Shown in pieces: positions 1-8,898 of a DNA stretch of 22,111 nt. Numbering within the stretch: the stretch's first letter is position 1; the number at the start of each line of letters is the position of its first letter. This DNA is from a virus. The notes beneath the pieces are model-generated. The model had not been told where the DNA came from. It did no database searches and saw only the letters and a program-made list of their open reading frames with translations. Made by a program: the position numbers and the translations under genes. The stretch is from the IMG/VR virus record IMGVR_UViG_3300020190_000389, positions 1-22,111 of that record; one strand, written 5' to 3'.

Positions 1-1
1 A

Positions 2-1330
2 ACTGGTTATGCTACAAGTGCAACCGGAAATTATTTAACATATGATCAGGTTATAAATTCGTCGAATTTACAACTATTTCCTATTCCTTCCTATGATGTA
101 GGTGTTGGAATTACTCGTAAAAATTGGTCTAGAGGATCAAAATTTACTCCTTGGTCTAAAAACAATAGCTCAAATTCATATGTCTTATATGATGATAAAG
201 TGTATCTTTGCGTGTCTAATAATGAAAAAAATATCGTAAACATATCCAATTCTTCTGTCATTCCACCTACACACACATCGGGTAAAGTAAAATATTCGGA
301 TGGATATATTTGGTTATATTTATATAGTATAAGTGCAAATGTGATAAACATGGTAAATTCTTTTACTATTCCTGCACCTAGTTCATATAGTCTAAAAAAA
401 TTAGTAATTGACAGAGAAATAAACGATATAGAATGTGGAGCAACTGCAGGAGTGACAGGAATTTGTGCATTATATCTAACTAATAGTTCCAAAACTACGG
501 CAAATTTAATTTATTCCAGTGAAGCATCGTGTGAATCTTGTAAAAATACTGCAGAAGAAACTACAAAAACAGATTTACTCACAACAGTATTTTATCCACA
601 AGGATTAACTTCAAGCAGCACCATTTCTATTAAAACTCCACAACAATTTTTAGAATTTTATATTTCAACAGAAAAAATAAATTCAAAATTAAATTTTGAA
701 GCCCGATGTTACGAAGAAGCAAAATTTTCTGGTATATCAGCAGGTGCAATTTTAGGAGCCTTTATCAATTTAAATACAATAACAGGAGTATCTGCTGCAT
801 ATCTTAATCTTACTGCTTCAGAGTTGCCTATTACTGTAACAGGTGGAGAAGGAACAGCAGCGTCAATTGAATTTATTACTATAAATAATTCCGGTCTTAA
901 TCAAATAACTGGAATTCGTTTAACTTCTGGCGGAACAAATTATACAACAGAACAAACACAAGTAAGTCTGTCTGGTATTGCGGATTCGACAAAACGAAAT
1001 ACAATACAATCTGCAATAAGTCTATCAGGAACAGCAAAATCTTTAACTTTTAACAATATTAATTCCATATTCGATGCAGCATCAACCAATTCTATCGGAA
1101 CAGATGGAGTGATCAGAATAATTAATTCCAGAATAGACGCTCATTCTCCTAGCACAAATTATTACGGTCTAATTGAAGCAGATCCGTATACCAATGAAAT
1201 CATATCTGAATTATGTCCAAGTGTTTTACGAATATATCCATATATTTCGACCGGATTAACTTTTGGTCGAGAATATTTAAATATAATTTTTAATCAACCA
1301 ATTAGTCAAACAGAATTACAAATGAGATAA
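2..1330 (+). CDS. 8: Baseplate wedge subunit, T4 gp8-like (5' end missing)
   Basis: The reading frame is open from the window edge to TAA at 1328-1330, giving 442 residues of a protein that begins upstream; the first internal ATG at 200 is not the start. T4 gp8 is a 334-residue wedge protein that links gp7, gp10 and gp6 in the baseplate. From memory of T4 gp8, the same landmarks appear here in order: an 'R-x-W' segment near residue 40 (ITRKNWSRGSKFTPWS), 'YDDKVYLCVSNN' matching 'INDIVVCNSAPYN', the strong 'SDGYIWLYLYSI' matching 'GDGYVWEYLFEI', and a C-terminal 'EYLNIIFNQP' matching 'EEINILFTF'. It is longer than T4 gp8. Around residues 230-330 lies an inserted Gly/Thr/Ser-rich beta segment with 'LTSGGTNYTTEQTQVSLSG', a pattern typical of beta-rich virion proteins. 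The gene order (gp8 upstream of the fibre region and gp13) agrees. The call rests on motif recall, not an alignment. Confidence 0.72.
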   Translation, partial: TGYATSATGNYLTYDQVINSSNLQLFPIPSYDVGVGITRKNWSRGSKFTPWSKNNSSNSYVLYDDKVYLCVSNNEKNIVNISNSSVIPPTHTSGKVKYSDGYIWLYLYSISANVINMVNSFTIPAPSSYSLKKLVIDREINDIECGATAGVTGICALYLTNSSKTTANLIYSSEASCESCKNTAEETTKTDLLTTVFYPQGLTSSSTISIKTPQQFLEFYISTEKINSKLNFEARCYEEAKFSGISAGAILGAFINLNTITGVSAAYLNLTASELPITVTGGEGTAASIEFITINNSGLNQITGIRLTSGGTNYTTEQTQVSLSGIADSTKRNTIQSAISLSGTAKSLTFNNINSIFDAASTNSIGTDGVIRIINSRIDAHSPSTNYYGLIEADPYTNEIISELCPSVLRIYPYISTGLTFGREYLNIIFNQPISQTELQMR

Positions 1331-1334
1331 TAAT

Positions 1335-2012
1335 ATGAAACCTCCATTTTCTAAAAATACACCACTCAGTCAATTTCCATATAATTCTAGAACAGGCGAT
1401 AATGAATTTGATACGTATGTCCCTTCCAAAAATTACATACTACACGGATTCAAACCTGGCAATGCACTTCAGGCATCAGAACTGAATGAAATTCAAGAAA
1501 ATTTTTATAAAAATTTAACTTTACATAATATTTTATTAAAAAATTGGATTTTTATTGGTTCCAGTTTATTTCAACCAGCAATACCAACAGAACCTATAAG
1601 AGGACCTTCCTGGTTCGGTGCTGTGCCACTCCATCCATTTCAAAGTGTATCATATATTAATGGAGTAGTATCTATTAAACCAGATTGGTACTTGGTAGAT
1701 GATTTTAGTGGTATTAAATTTTGGATCTATAATAATACGGTAAAAAATATTCCCATATCGTCTGTAAGTAACAATCTAACAATAGTATTAGATATAACTT
1801 CTGGTTATGTAAACGGAAATCAAGACACAAATTTAAAAGACAATTCAAATGGATATCTAAATTCTAGTTTAAGTTTAGGAGCAGATAGGTATAAATTTGA
1901 TATAAATGGTGTTAAAATCACAAGTAATCCTTTATCAAACCAACGCGAAATATTAAAAATAACTAACGGCAAGCTTTCTTATATAAATAATTTGCTATTT
2001 GCTACAATCTAA
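1335..2012 (+). CDS. Putative baseplate/tail-fibre-associated structural protein
   Basis: A 225-residue protein starting four bases after the gp8-like stop, so almost certainly co-transcribed and translationally coupled; no strong Shine-Dalgarno is visible. The clearest segment is near residues 38-62, 'GFKPGNALQASELNEIQ' followed by 'ENFYKNLTLHN'. This GF(K/R)PG-x-x-LQA-x-ELNE-x-Q pattern is seen at the N-terminus of phage baseplate and fibre proteins, where a helix packs on the baseplate. The rest is predicted beta-rich, with many Asn, Ser, Ile and Val residues and no cysteine. By position it occupies the T4 gene 9/10 slot and could anchor the large protein encoded next. The link to gp9 or gp10 is inference from position only. 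No enzymatic motif is seen. Confidence 0.55.
   Translation: MKPPFSKNTPLSQFPYNSRTGDNEFDTYVPSKNYILHGFKPGNALQASELNEIQENFYKNLTLHNILLKNWIFIGSSLFQPAIPTEPIRGPSWFGAVPLHPFQSVSYINGVVSIKPDWYLVDDFSGIKFWIYNNTVKNIPISSVSNNLTIVLDITSGYVNGNQDTNLKDNSNGYLNSSLSLGADRYKFDINGVKITSNPLSNQREILKITNGKLSYINNLLFATI
1982..1989 (+). promoter_or_regulatory. Candidate T4-type late promoter (TATAAATA) for the 2021 gene
   Basis: This is an exact match to the T4 late -10 consensus TATAAATA, inside the last codons of the 1335-2012 gene. In T4 the octamer spans about -13 to -6, so transcription would start near 1995, giving a leader of about 26 nt that contains AAGGAA (2011-2016) before the ATG at 2021. An AT-rich genome gives a few chance matches per 22 kb, so position is the main support. 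Confidence 0.5.
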
Positions 2013-2020
2013 GGAAATAA

Positions 2021-4744
2021 ATGTCATTCAATCCAATAACATCTTTACAATCAACCGATACCTTTCAGACTTTATTTACTAGAAATAATGAAGTAATAAG
2101 TCGAATTAATTCTTTAAAAATTGGAGGTATAAGTGCCGGAACTGGAATTATTATTAATGGTCCCAATAATCAAGGAGGAATAACATTAACTGTTGATTTT
2201 TCTCAAGGCACCGGCATTTCTGGTAATACTGTAATTACAATAAATGGAAATGTGCCGACAGGATTAGGTTTAAACTCTCCAATAGGAATAACTGGTGGTG
2301 TATTGGGAGCTTGTTCTACTAGTAGTTTAACTTCTTGTAGAAATTTTTTAGGATTCATATCAGACATAGCAGCATCTTCATATAAAATAACATCTAGTGG
2401 CAAAGTTTTTAACTCAAGTCTTTCTGAGAACACTTTATATTATTTAAATACCACGGGTGGTATTACTCCAACTCGTCCAACTGCAAACAACTCTATAATC
2501 AAACCGGTCTTGTTTAATATTAATTCAACATCAGGAGCAATTGTTCTACAACAAAACGAGACTCTAATAGATATTGCCTCCTCTACTTACATACAGTCAA
2601 GTTCCAGAAATATAGCTCAAATTCCTTCTAATGGTTTAGTACTAGGAGATACTGTTTATTTTGATATAGCATCTAATCAATGGAAAAAAGCACAAGCAAA
2701 TAATGCTGAAACTTCTGAAGTATTTGGTATTATCGAGTCTATCTCTGGCAGTACTGCTTCTGTAATTACTAACGGATCTATTACTACTATTCCAGCAGGT
2801 AAATTAAATAATTTAGGATCAGGTGGAGAAGGAGGAAATGATATTTGGTTTTTATCACCAACTATACCAGGATCTTTACAAAACCAAGGAGCTACATTAG
2901 CAGGACACATTGTAAAACCCGTATTTTATCAATTTCCACACACAACAGAAGGAATTGCATATACAGGTTATGTGGTAAATTACAGTGGTTATTTTGCAGG
3001 TGGGTCTGCAGCTGGCGGAGTAGCTGGTGGGGGTGGTGGTGTTACTAAAATTATAGCTGGCACTAATATTACTGTACAGCCTTCGAGTGGTTTAGGAGAA
3101 GTGACGATTAGTGCTTCTGGTGAGGGTGGGGGTGGGGGTGGTAGTATCACGACAATACAAGCAGGTTCCGGAATCCAGGTGACCGACGGTACAGGTCCGA
3201 CAGTAACAATATCAACATCAGAATCAAATCTAATTAGAATTGGAGAATTGAAACAAGTTGCATATCATGGAGCAAACAGATTTGTTTTTAAAAATTGGTT
3301 ATCTTCTGTAATTAAGGCGTCAGAAGGTGTTCAAACTAAGGCTGAAAACTGTGTTTGGTTAACTTCTTTTCCTTGTGATTTCAGAATTAGACCTGATAAT
3401 AATTATACTCAGTTTTTAGGAATCACATTTGAAGCTAACCAACTTACTCAAGCGCCGCTGCCATCTGTTCACAGATTAACTGATTCTAATTATATTGCAA
3501 TGGATGGAACATTGTATCTTGCAGAAAATCCATGGACTCCGATTACAAACGTATGGAAAGACGAATTTTCAAACGCATTACTCAGTACAGGAAATACTTT
3601 TAGTGTTCGTGATGATATTTTTACGAATCTGCCATTTCAAGGAGACGGCTCAGATAATACTACTACAGGTAAAGGAAGGACATACGAATCCGGCAGATAT
3701 CCATTAGAATTATTATGGAACAGTGGAGTAAATTCTATTGCAAGAGTACAACCTAATATAAACGAAGAAGATCCGATTGACACCAACAATATTGGAGGAG
3801 ATCTTAGTGGAGGTTCCGTTAATACCACAAGTCGTTGGAGAAGATTGATTCAATTGTGGTTTACTCAAAACGATCCGGAGGGAAACGCCTGGCCCTTAAT
3901 CAACTGGGCTAATGTGAGAGCAATATATTCAGATGAATTTAATGCCTTACTTGGTAACACTCTTATTCTTCCTGGTTCAGAAGGAGAATCCGAAATGGGA
4001 GACATACAGGATCCACTCGTAAACCCTGGTGCCTCGAATGACTGGCCTGGTGCTGGCATAGAACTTACAACATTTCGATCATCTATGGGAGGAGAAACTA
4101 ACCCGAATTATAGGAAATTTAAAAAAGAACTATTAACTTCTTTTTATCTTCCAGGATTTATGTTTCAACCTAGAACATATATAGGGGATACAAGTTCGTT
4201 TAACTCAGAAGATTCTCCTACATCTCCTGAAGAAAAAATTAAAACCAATTCGGAAGACGGAACAATTGATTTGTACTCTAACTGGATGATACACAATGCC
4301 CTACAAGATGTTCATGCAGACTGGCAAAAGATAGGATTTATTATACCAAGACAAGGTAGAGAGAAAACTAGTAATAGCGAAACTCTTGTAGATGTACCAC
4401 TCGCACAGCGCAGAGGAGGATTGTATTTTTATTCTCCTTATTATTGTATAACTGAAGGCATATGGGATTTGGATAAAGTTAATGTTCACAATTTTTTTAA
4501 AAATGTATCTAATCCACAGGTGCCGCCAGCACTACTAAATACTCCAAAAGCTATGCAATGGCATATTCGCGTAGGAGATAACACAGTGGATAATAGTCGA
4601 AAAGTTTTTCTGTTTCAACCCACATGGGTGCAACTTATTGCAGGATTAAACGGAATTCATTGTCCAGACTGGTCCAATCCAATTAGATCCGCCCAGGAGG
4701 ACTTTGCAGCTCCGCTTCCTAGAACACTGATGCGATTGTTTTAA
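2021..4744 (+). CDS. Large tail-fibre/adhesin-like structural protein with glycine-rich hinge
   Basis: A 907-residue protein preceded by a good Shine-Dalgarno (AAGGAA, 2011-2016) and a late promoter octamer. Residues 1-60 open like a trimeric fibre (SLQSTDTFQTLFTRNNEVIS, then 'GISAGTGIIINGPNN'). Residues ~60-320 are beta-rich with repeated Ile/Thr/Ser/Gly stretches. Residues ~325-376 form a flexible Gly hinge in two blocks flanking 'VTKIIAGTNITVQPSSG', a short beta repeat common in phage fibre shafts ('I-x-AG-x-x-I-x-V'). Residues ~395-907 are a large, more globular region rich in Trp, Tyr, Asn and Pro with few cysteines, and this may be the receptor-binding or enzymatic head. No catalytic motif could be recognised there. 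By position, downstream of gp8 and upstream of the collagen-like array, it is probably a baseplate-attached fibre or a replacement for gp10/gp12. The function is inferred from architecture only. Confidence 0.6.
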   Translation: MSFNPITSLQSTDTFQTLFTRNNEVISRINSLKIGGISAGTGIIINGPNNQGGITLTVDFSQGTGISGNTVITINGNVPTGLGLNSPIGITGGVLGACSTSSLTSCRNFLGFISDIAASSYKITSSGKVFNSSLSENTLYYLNTTGGITPTRPTANNSIIKPVLFNINSTSGAIVLQQNETLIDIASSTYIQSSSRNIAQIPSNGLVLGDTVYFDIASNQWKKAQANNAETSEVFGIIESISGSTASVITNGSITTIPAGKLNNLGSGGEGGNDIWFLSPTIPGSLQNQGATLAGHIVKPVFYQFPHTTEGIAYTGYVVNYSGYFAGGSAAGGVAGGGGGVTKIIAGTNITVQPSSGLGEVTISASGEGGGGGGSITTIQAGSGIQVTDGTGPTVTISTSESNLIRIGELKQVAYHGANRFVFKNWLSSVIKASEGVQTKAENCVWLTSFPCDFRIRPDNNYTQFLGITFEANQLTQAPLPSVHRLTDSNYIAMDGTLYLAENPWTPITNVWKDEFSNALLSTGNTFSVRDDIFTNLPFQGDGSDNTTTGKGRTYESGRYPLELLWNSGVNSIARVQPNINEEDPIDTNNIGGDLSGGSVNTTSRWRRLIQLWFTQNDPEGNAWPLINWANVRAIYSDEFNALLGNTLILPGSEGESEMGDIQDPLVNPGASNDWPGAGIELTTFRSSMGGETNPNYRKFKKELLTSFYLPGFMFQPRTYIGDTSSFNSEDSPTSPEEKIKTNSEDGTIDLYSNWMIHNALQDVHADWQKIGFIIPRQGREKTSNSETLVDVPLAQRRGGLYFYSPYYCITEGIWDLDKVNVHNFFKNVSNPQVPPALLNTPKAMQWHIRVGDNTVDNSRKVFLFQPTWVQLIAGLNGIHCPDWSNPIRSAQEDFAAPLPRTLMRLF

Positions 4745-4764
4745 ATAAAAACTGTAAACATATT

Positions 4765-5913
4765 ATGTCTAGTTTTGTACGAAACACATTCAATGACGGC
4801 ATAATAGGTCCAACAGGCCCAACAGGTCCTATTGGACCAATTGGTCCAAGAGGAGACACTGGAGCAAATATTTTTGGTCCAACTGGTTCTTCCATAACAG
4901 GAATAACATTAACTGATTCTCGATTGATATTTACATGGGAAAATGGATTTACAGCCAACAGTGAAACAATCAAAGGAATTACTGGACTTTGGGTTGTTCA
5001 ATTTGGCGTAACTGCACCAGACAATCAAATTATTAAAAGTTTTTCTAGAAACCCTAAAATACTGTCAAATTCTCCTACTATTACTACAAGTGATTCTTTG
5101 GTTTTAAAAACTATTCATACCAAGACTCCAGATGTAATAGAAATTAACAGAATAGAAGACAATAGAATACAAATTTCATATGTTGGATCTAGTGGAATTA
5201 CTTTAGATCAAACAAATTTAAATCAACTTGTTATTGCTACTAGTAGCAATGCATTTGATGGAGCAACAAATACAAATTGGAATCCTACTACTGGAGTTTT
5301 AGATTGGACTATAGCGCGATATGCAGAATTTACTCAAAGATTAGCAATAATCGATACCTCCTATAACATAAATGTAAACGATGGATCTGTTTTTTTATTA
5401 ATCGACGAAGGCACCAATAACGTACAGATTAATCTTACGGGAACCATACCTTCCAACCAAAGTGCTGGAATTACTATTATTATCCCGAGGACGACACCTA
5501 CTGTTACTTTTGATATAAAATCATCAGTTCTAGCGAGTAAAATAAGATTTCCGTTAATAGCACCATTACCAAAGACAGGAGTAAATATTTATACAGGAAT
5601 ATCTATCGGAAATATTTGGTATTTTTCTTGTAGTATGCTTGGTGGTATAAGTAACACTAAAACTTCATATTCTGACATAAATCCAACATTCAATCAGAGT
5701 GAAGCACTTCAGATGCTTGTAGGAAATTGTTGGAACAAATCAACTACAGACAATCCTATTTGTTCTACTTATGACCTCAATTCAGACGGCTTCATAGACG
5801 CCACCGATCTGACGTTACTTCTGTCCGCGTGGGGCGCGAACGTATTTGATTTCTATAGTGGATGTAATAGCATAAAAGGACCATCGTTTACTCGAGAGTG
5901 TATATCAGGATAA
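4765..5913 (+). CDS. Collagen-like virion protein with C-terminal dockerin-like calcium-binding motif
   Basis: A 382-residue protein. Residues 15-35 are perfect Gly-X-Y triplets (GPTGPTGPIGPIGPRGDTG), with a second short 'GPTG' at 38-41. Such phage collagen-like tracts form trimeric stalks. Residues ~45-310 are a beta-rich trunk with 'ITGITLTDSRLIFTW' and, near residue 172, 'NWNPTTGVLDW'; both recur in the 7602 protein, so the two are paralogues. Near the C-terminus D337-x-N339-x-D341-G-x-I-D345-x-x-D348 followed by 'LTLLLSAWG' is a textbook type I dockerin/EF-hand calcium loop. Only one of the two loops of a canonical dockerin is present. Cys residues flank it (GNCW, PICST, SGCN). The short coding stretch for this loop is visibly more GC-rich than the gene around it. 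No clear Shine-Dalgarno precedes the start; TTTAAATA at 4740 is a one-mismatch late octamer. Probably a virion surface fibre; the role is inferred. Confidence 0.62.
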   Translation: MSSFVRNTFNDGIIGPTGPTGPIGPIGPRGDTGANIFGPTGSSITGITLTDSRLIFTWENGFTANSETIKGITGLWVVQFGVTAPDNQIIKSFSRNPKILSNSPTITTSDSLVLKTIHTKTPDVIEINRIEDNRIQISYVGSSGITLDQTNLNQLVIATSSNAFDGATNTNWNPTTGVLDWTIARYAEFTQRLAIIDTSYNINVNDGSVFLLIDEGTNNVQINLTGTIPSNQSAGITIIIPRTTPTVTFDIKSSVLASKIRFPLIAPLPKTGVNIYTGISIGNIWYFSCSMLGGISNTKTSYSDINPTFNQSEALQMLVGNCWNKSTTDNPICSTYDLNSDGFIDATDLTLLLSAWGANVFDFYSGCNSIKGPSFTRECISG

Positions 5914-5916
5914 ATT

Positions 5917-7605
5917 ATGAAAAAACAATCCAGCAATCCTCTTAGTGCATTAAATATAAACGGATCTTGTCTTTACGAAGGACCAACAGGACCAGTATGT
6001 ATCTCAACGAATGCAGAAAAATGCCAGAGTCAATACAAAGGAGTGTTCGTAGAAGGATCAACATGTGGCTCAGCTTCTGGACTGAATGGAAGTTGTTGTT
6101 TATGGGATCCTGAAAACAAAACAATACTTCCGTGTCAAACTTCAACATTTTTAGCATGTCAGACGTTAGCCGAATCGTTTAATTTTAAATTTAATTGGTC
6201 TGTTGTTTCATGTAAAGAAAGAAAATGTGAATACGTTTTTGAATCTAAAGCATCAAGACAACCAATACTGGGTGCCTGTTGCAACGGTAACGGACTATGC
6301 AAGGAAACTACACAAGAAGATTGCGAAAACAGTCAATTCTTTTATCAGGGAAACGGTACTATATGCGACAAAGGAATTTGCATCGAAGGAACAGGAGGAT
6401 GTTGTAACGGAGTAACCTGTAATGATGGTATCACTGGAACTTATTGTGTTGAAAATAAGAGTTTATATTTAGGAAAAGGAAAACGATGTTGGGAATTTAC
6501 ATGTGAAACAAATCGACTTCCATGTTTGGACTCTATAACAACAGAAAAATTAAAAATTGGTGATCTATTCGAAGGCGGAGTTGTCGTCGGAATTTATCAA
6601 CCAGGAAATAGCAAAGGTATAGGTCCTAAATTTTTAACAAATCAAGTAGAAATAGATGATTTATTGAAATCTGAAGCAGAAACAATAGAATTAACTACTA
6701 TTGCAGATGGAAGAGGATATGGAGAAATTGAAGAGAACTTGTGTGAAATAAATTACAGTTATATTATGATTATGTCTATGAGTCCTATCGTTAATGATTT
6801 GACTAAGACAAGATATACATGGTCTAGAGATTCAAATGCTTGGGGACCGTTATTTACTTCTTGGGGAAAAATACTAGAATCTAATACAATTGATTTGAAT
6901 CTTAAAAATGAAGGATTTGTTTACAATAACGTTTTTTCGAATAAAATAAATAATAGTATTATTCGAGATAATATGGTAAATTACTGCAATAAAAGATCTG
7001 TTGGAGATGATCCGATAAAAAGACTAGATAATAGATCTACTCAAGGAATATGTGGAAAGTGGTCGACGGATTGGGGAATGTACAATACAATACGATTAAC
7101 TAATGCAAAGATTTTCGATCAAGCAGGAATAGATTATGATCAGTATTTAACTAAATCATTATACCAGAGTGGAGAAAAATTCGATTCAAATAGAATGGTT
7201 GATTTAGCAACAGCGATTTTAGAATACAATAAAACATCTACTTCTGCTAATAATCCCAACACATCAGATTGGTTTGTTGCTTCTGCAAACGAATGGGCTT
7301 ATATATTGAGAGAAATTAAATTAAATAATCTTAATGAAACTCTTATTGCAGCAGGAGCATATCCTATAACAGATATTAATTGGACTTCTACTGGAGCGTT
7401 CGATTACAAAAATTTAGAAGGAATATCAGAAACCGGAGAAACTTGTTCTGTAGGAAAGGTGGCGTTGGCAGTAAATAGTAATACAATGAAGTTTGAAATA
7501 AGAAACAGAATGGAACCTGCTTTAGCAAGACCTATACGTCTAGTTACATGTAATGGCAAATATCCCACCTCAGATTATTCTTCTCTATGGAGAATCAATA
7601 AATGA
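5917..7605 (+). CDS. Cysteine-rich repeat protein with DUF1566/C-type-lectin-like C-terminal domain
   Basis: A 562-residue protein starting 3 nt after the previous stop, with AGGA (5907-5910) as Shine-Dalgarno. Residues ~10-200 hold four to five cysteine-rich repeats, for example 'GACCNGNGLCKETTQEDC' and 'GGCCNGVTCNDGITGTYC', likely disulfide-bonded outside the cell. From about residue 213 to 555 the protein resembles the DUF1566 (Lcl C-terminal) fold, a C-type-lectin/FGE-like domain. The landmarks are 'IGDLFEGGVVVGIYQ' (~215), 'WFVASANEWAYIL' (~452), 'INWTSTGAFDYK' (~487) and 'ALARPIRLVTC' (~536). They match the family pattern G-G-x-V ... W-R-x-P-x-x-x-E-L ... W-S-S-x ... VRPVR. Such folds often bind glycans or receptors at phage fibre tips. 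Its stop overlaps the next start (ATGA at 7602). The domain call comes from motif reading, so an alternative C-lectin subfamily is possible. Confidence 0.62.
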   Translation: MKKQSSNPLSALNINGSCLYEGPTGPVCISTNAEKCQSQYKGVFVEGSTCGSASGLNGSCCLWDPENKTILPCQTSTFLACQTLAESFNFKFNWSVVSCKERKCEYVFESKASRQPILGACCNGNGLCKETTQEDCENSQFFYQGNGTICDKGICIEGTGGCCNGVTCNDGITGTYCVENKSLYLGKGKRCWEFTCETNRLPCLDSITTEKLKIGDLFEGGVVVGIYQPGNSKGIGPKFLTNQVEIDDLLKSEAETIELTTIADGRGYGEIEENLCEINYSYIMIMSMSPIVNDLTKTRYTWSRDSNAWGPLFTSWGKILESNTIDLNLKNEGFVYNNVFSNKINNSIIRDNMVNYCNKRSVGDDPIKRLDNRSTQGICGKWSTDWGMYNTIRLTNAKIFDQAGIDYDQYLTKSLYQSGEKFDSNRMVDLATAILEYNKTSTSANNPNTSDWFVASANEWAYILREIKLNNLNETLIAAGAYPITDINWTSTGAFDYKNLEGISETGETCSVGKVALAVNSNTMKFEIRNRMEPALARPIRLVTCNGKYPTSDYSSLWRINK

Positions 7606-8870
7606 CAAATATTCCTGGGAGTTCTTCTATTCCTGTGTTTCGTGGAGTTGGTCTGATCGGTTCAGTAGGACCTAATGGCCCAACCGGGCCCACTGGAATA
7701 ACTGGAAGTCCTGGACAATGTTTGCCAGGAGTAACTGGAATAGGAATTTCTGGAATAACTGTATCGGAAAATAATTTAATTTTGACTTTTGGTACTGCAG
7801 ATAATCAAGTAAATATACTTCATTCTTCAATAAAAGGAAATACCGGTACGAATAGTGTAAATGGTTCTGTTTTTAATATACAGGCAAGTTCATTGTCGGG
7901 TCATCACATATTTCAAACATTTAGTCCAGAAGAGTTTAGTACTAGATCTGTTACATTTTCAGCAAATCCTAATCAAACAAAAACACCTAAATTTTTAGGG
8001 ATTACATTCAATAACATTGATGTTATTGATGGTGCTACTTTTTATAAAATAAAAAGTCTTAAAACACTCTATAGTCCTTCTGGTTCTAGTGGTCAATTGG
8101 CTTATGTAGATCAATCGTTAGATAAATTTACAGTAAGAGGAGCCACTGGAACTTTATGGAATCCCATTACCGGTTTGCTTCGATATGTTCAAAACTACAC
8201 TAAAGAAATTGATAATTTTAGTTCTACTGATAACAGAGACAATTATAGATCTGAGAATATCAATACTATCGGGGGAACAGTAATTACTGGAGGATGGGGA
8301 AGTGGGATCACTTTTACTATACCGGTAACTACTATTTCTGGAAATACAGGACAATCAGGATTAATTGTTTCGGCTCCTACTAATATAAAAATACCATTTT
8401 TTTCTACGAATCATTCTAGTGGAAATACTGCAAATTTATTAGTAGGGGGAGCAACACTAGGTTCTTGTTTTTTGAGTACAATTCCAGATCCAAGAAAAAG
8501 ATGTGTTGATTTTATAAGTGAACCGTATTGTAAATCTATTCAAGGAAGTTGGAGCATAAATCCGTGTTCTAATAGAGAAGAAGTATTTTCTGCCGTTAAA
8601 ACTTGTTGTATATATAGTTACGAATTAGACAAAGTTACTTGTATAGAAACATTTGAATCTGAATGTTTACAGTTTATGGGATTACCTGGAAACTTAAGTA
8701 AATGTTCTGTTTACGAAGGACTAATGAAAAAATGTTCCAATTTAATAGATTTGTGTCTGGAATGTGATTCCGGACAATGTTGCTATAAAGGAATTTGTAC
8801 AGAAGAGTCAGAATATGATTGTATAACCAAAAATCCTGGGGCAGTTTGGTTTTCTGGAAAAACATGTTGA
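7602..8870 (+). CDS. Collagen-like virion protein with C-terminal cysteine-rich repeats
   Basis: A 422-residue protein overlapping the upstream stop by ATGA, so translation is probably coupled. The N-terminus reads 'GSSSI' and then a Gly-X-Y tract at about residues 17-38 (GSVGPNGPTGPTGITGSPG). The trunk, residues ~45-280, is paralogous to that of the 4765 protein: 'ISGITVSENNLILTF' and 'LWNPITGLLRYV' match 'ITGITLTDSRLIFTW' and 'NWNPTTGVLDW'. From residue ~286 the dockerin of the 4765 protein is replaced by three cysteine repeats (KRCVDF..., KTCCIY..., GQCCYKGICTEE...), each with a double-Cys or Cys start and a Gly-x-Trp/Gly-x-x-Trp-type centre. The last repeat runs to the C-terminus. The exchange of C-terminal modules on a shared stalk and trunk looks like modular evolution of a virion adhesin. 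No enzymatic motif is visible. Confidence 0.6.
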   Translation: MTNIPGSSSIPVFRGVGLIGSVGPNGPTGPTGITGSPGQCLPGVTGIGISGITVSENNLILTFGTADNQVNILHSSIKGNTGTNSVNGSVFNIQASSLSGHHIFQTFSPEEFSTRSVTFSANPNQTKTPKFLGITFNNIDVIDGATFYKIKSLKTLYSPSGSSGQLAYVDQSLDKFTVRGATGTLWNPITGLLRYVQNYTKEIDNFSSTDNRDNYRSENINTIGGTVITGGWGSGITFTIPVTTISGNTGQSGLIVSAPTNIKIPFFSTNHSSGNTANLLVGGATLGSCFLSTIPDPRKRCVDFISEPYCKSIQGSWSINPCSNREEVFSAVKTCCIYSYELDKVTCIETFESECLQFMGLPGNLSKCSVYEGLMKKCSNLIDLCLECDSGQCCYKGICTEESEYDCITKNPGAVWFSGKTC

Positions 8871-8884
8871 GTCAATTTTTTTAG

Positions 8885-8892
8885 TATAAATA
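8885..8892 (+). promoter_or_regulatory. T4-type late promoter (TATAAATA) for the giant gene
   Basis: An exact TATAAATA in the 114-nt gap between the 8870 stop and the 8985 start, the largest non-coding gap in the array. T4 geometry predicts transcription starting at about A8898, one base before ATG 8899. Confidence 0.65.
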
Positions 8893-8898
8893 ATTAAA

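Noticed and set aside
4740-4747. TTTAAATA ahead of the 4765 collagen-like gene
   Set aside because: It has one mismatch to the late octamer and overlaps the preceding stop codon; too weak to list as a promoter.
8871-8884. T-run after the 8870 stop as a rho-independent terminator
   Set aside because: Seven T's are present, but no stable GC-rich stem precedes them; only a very short palindrome is seen.
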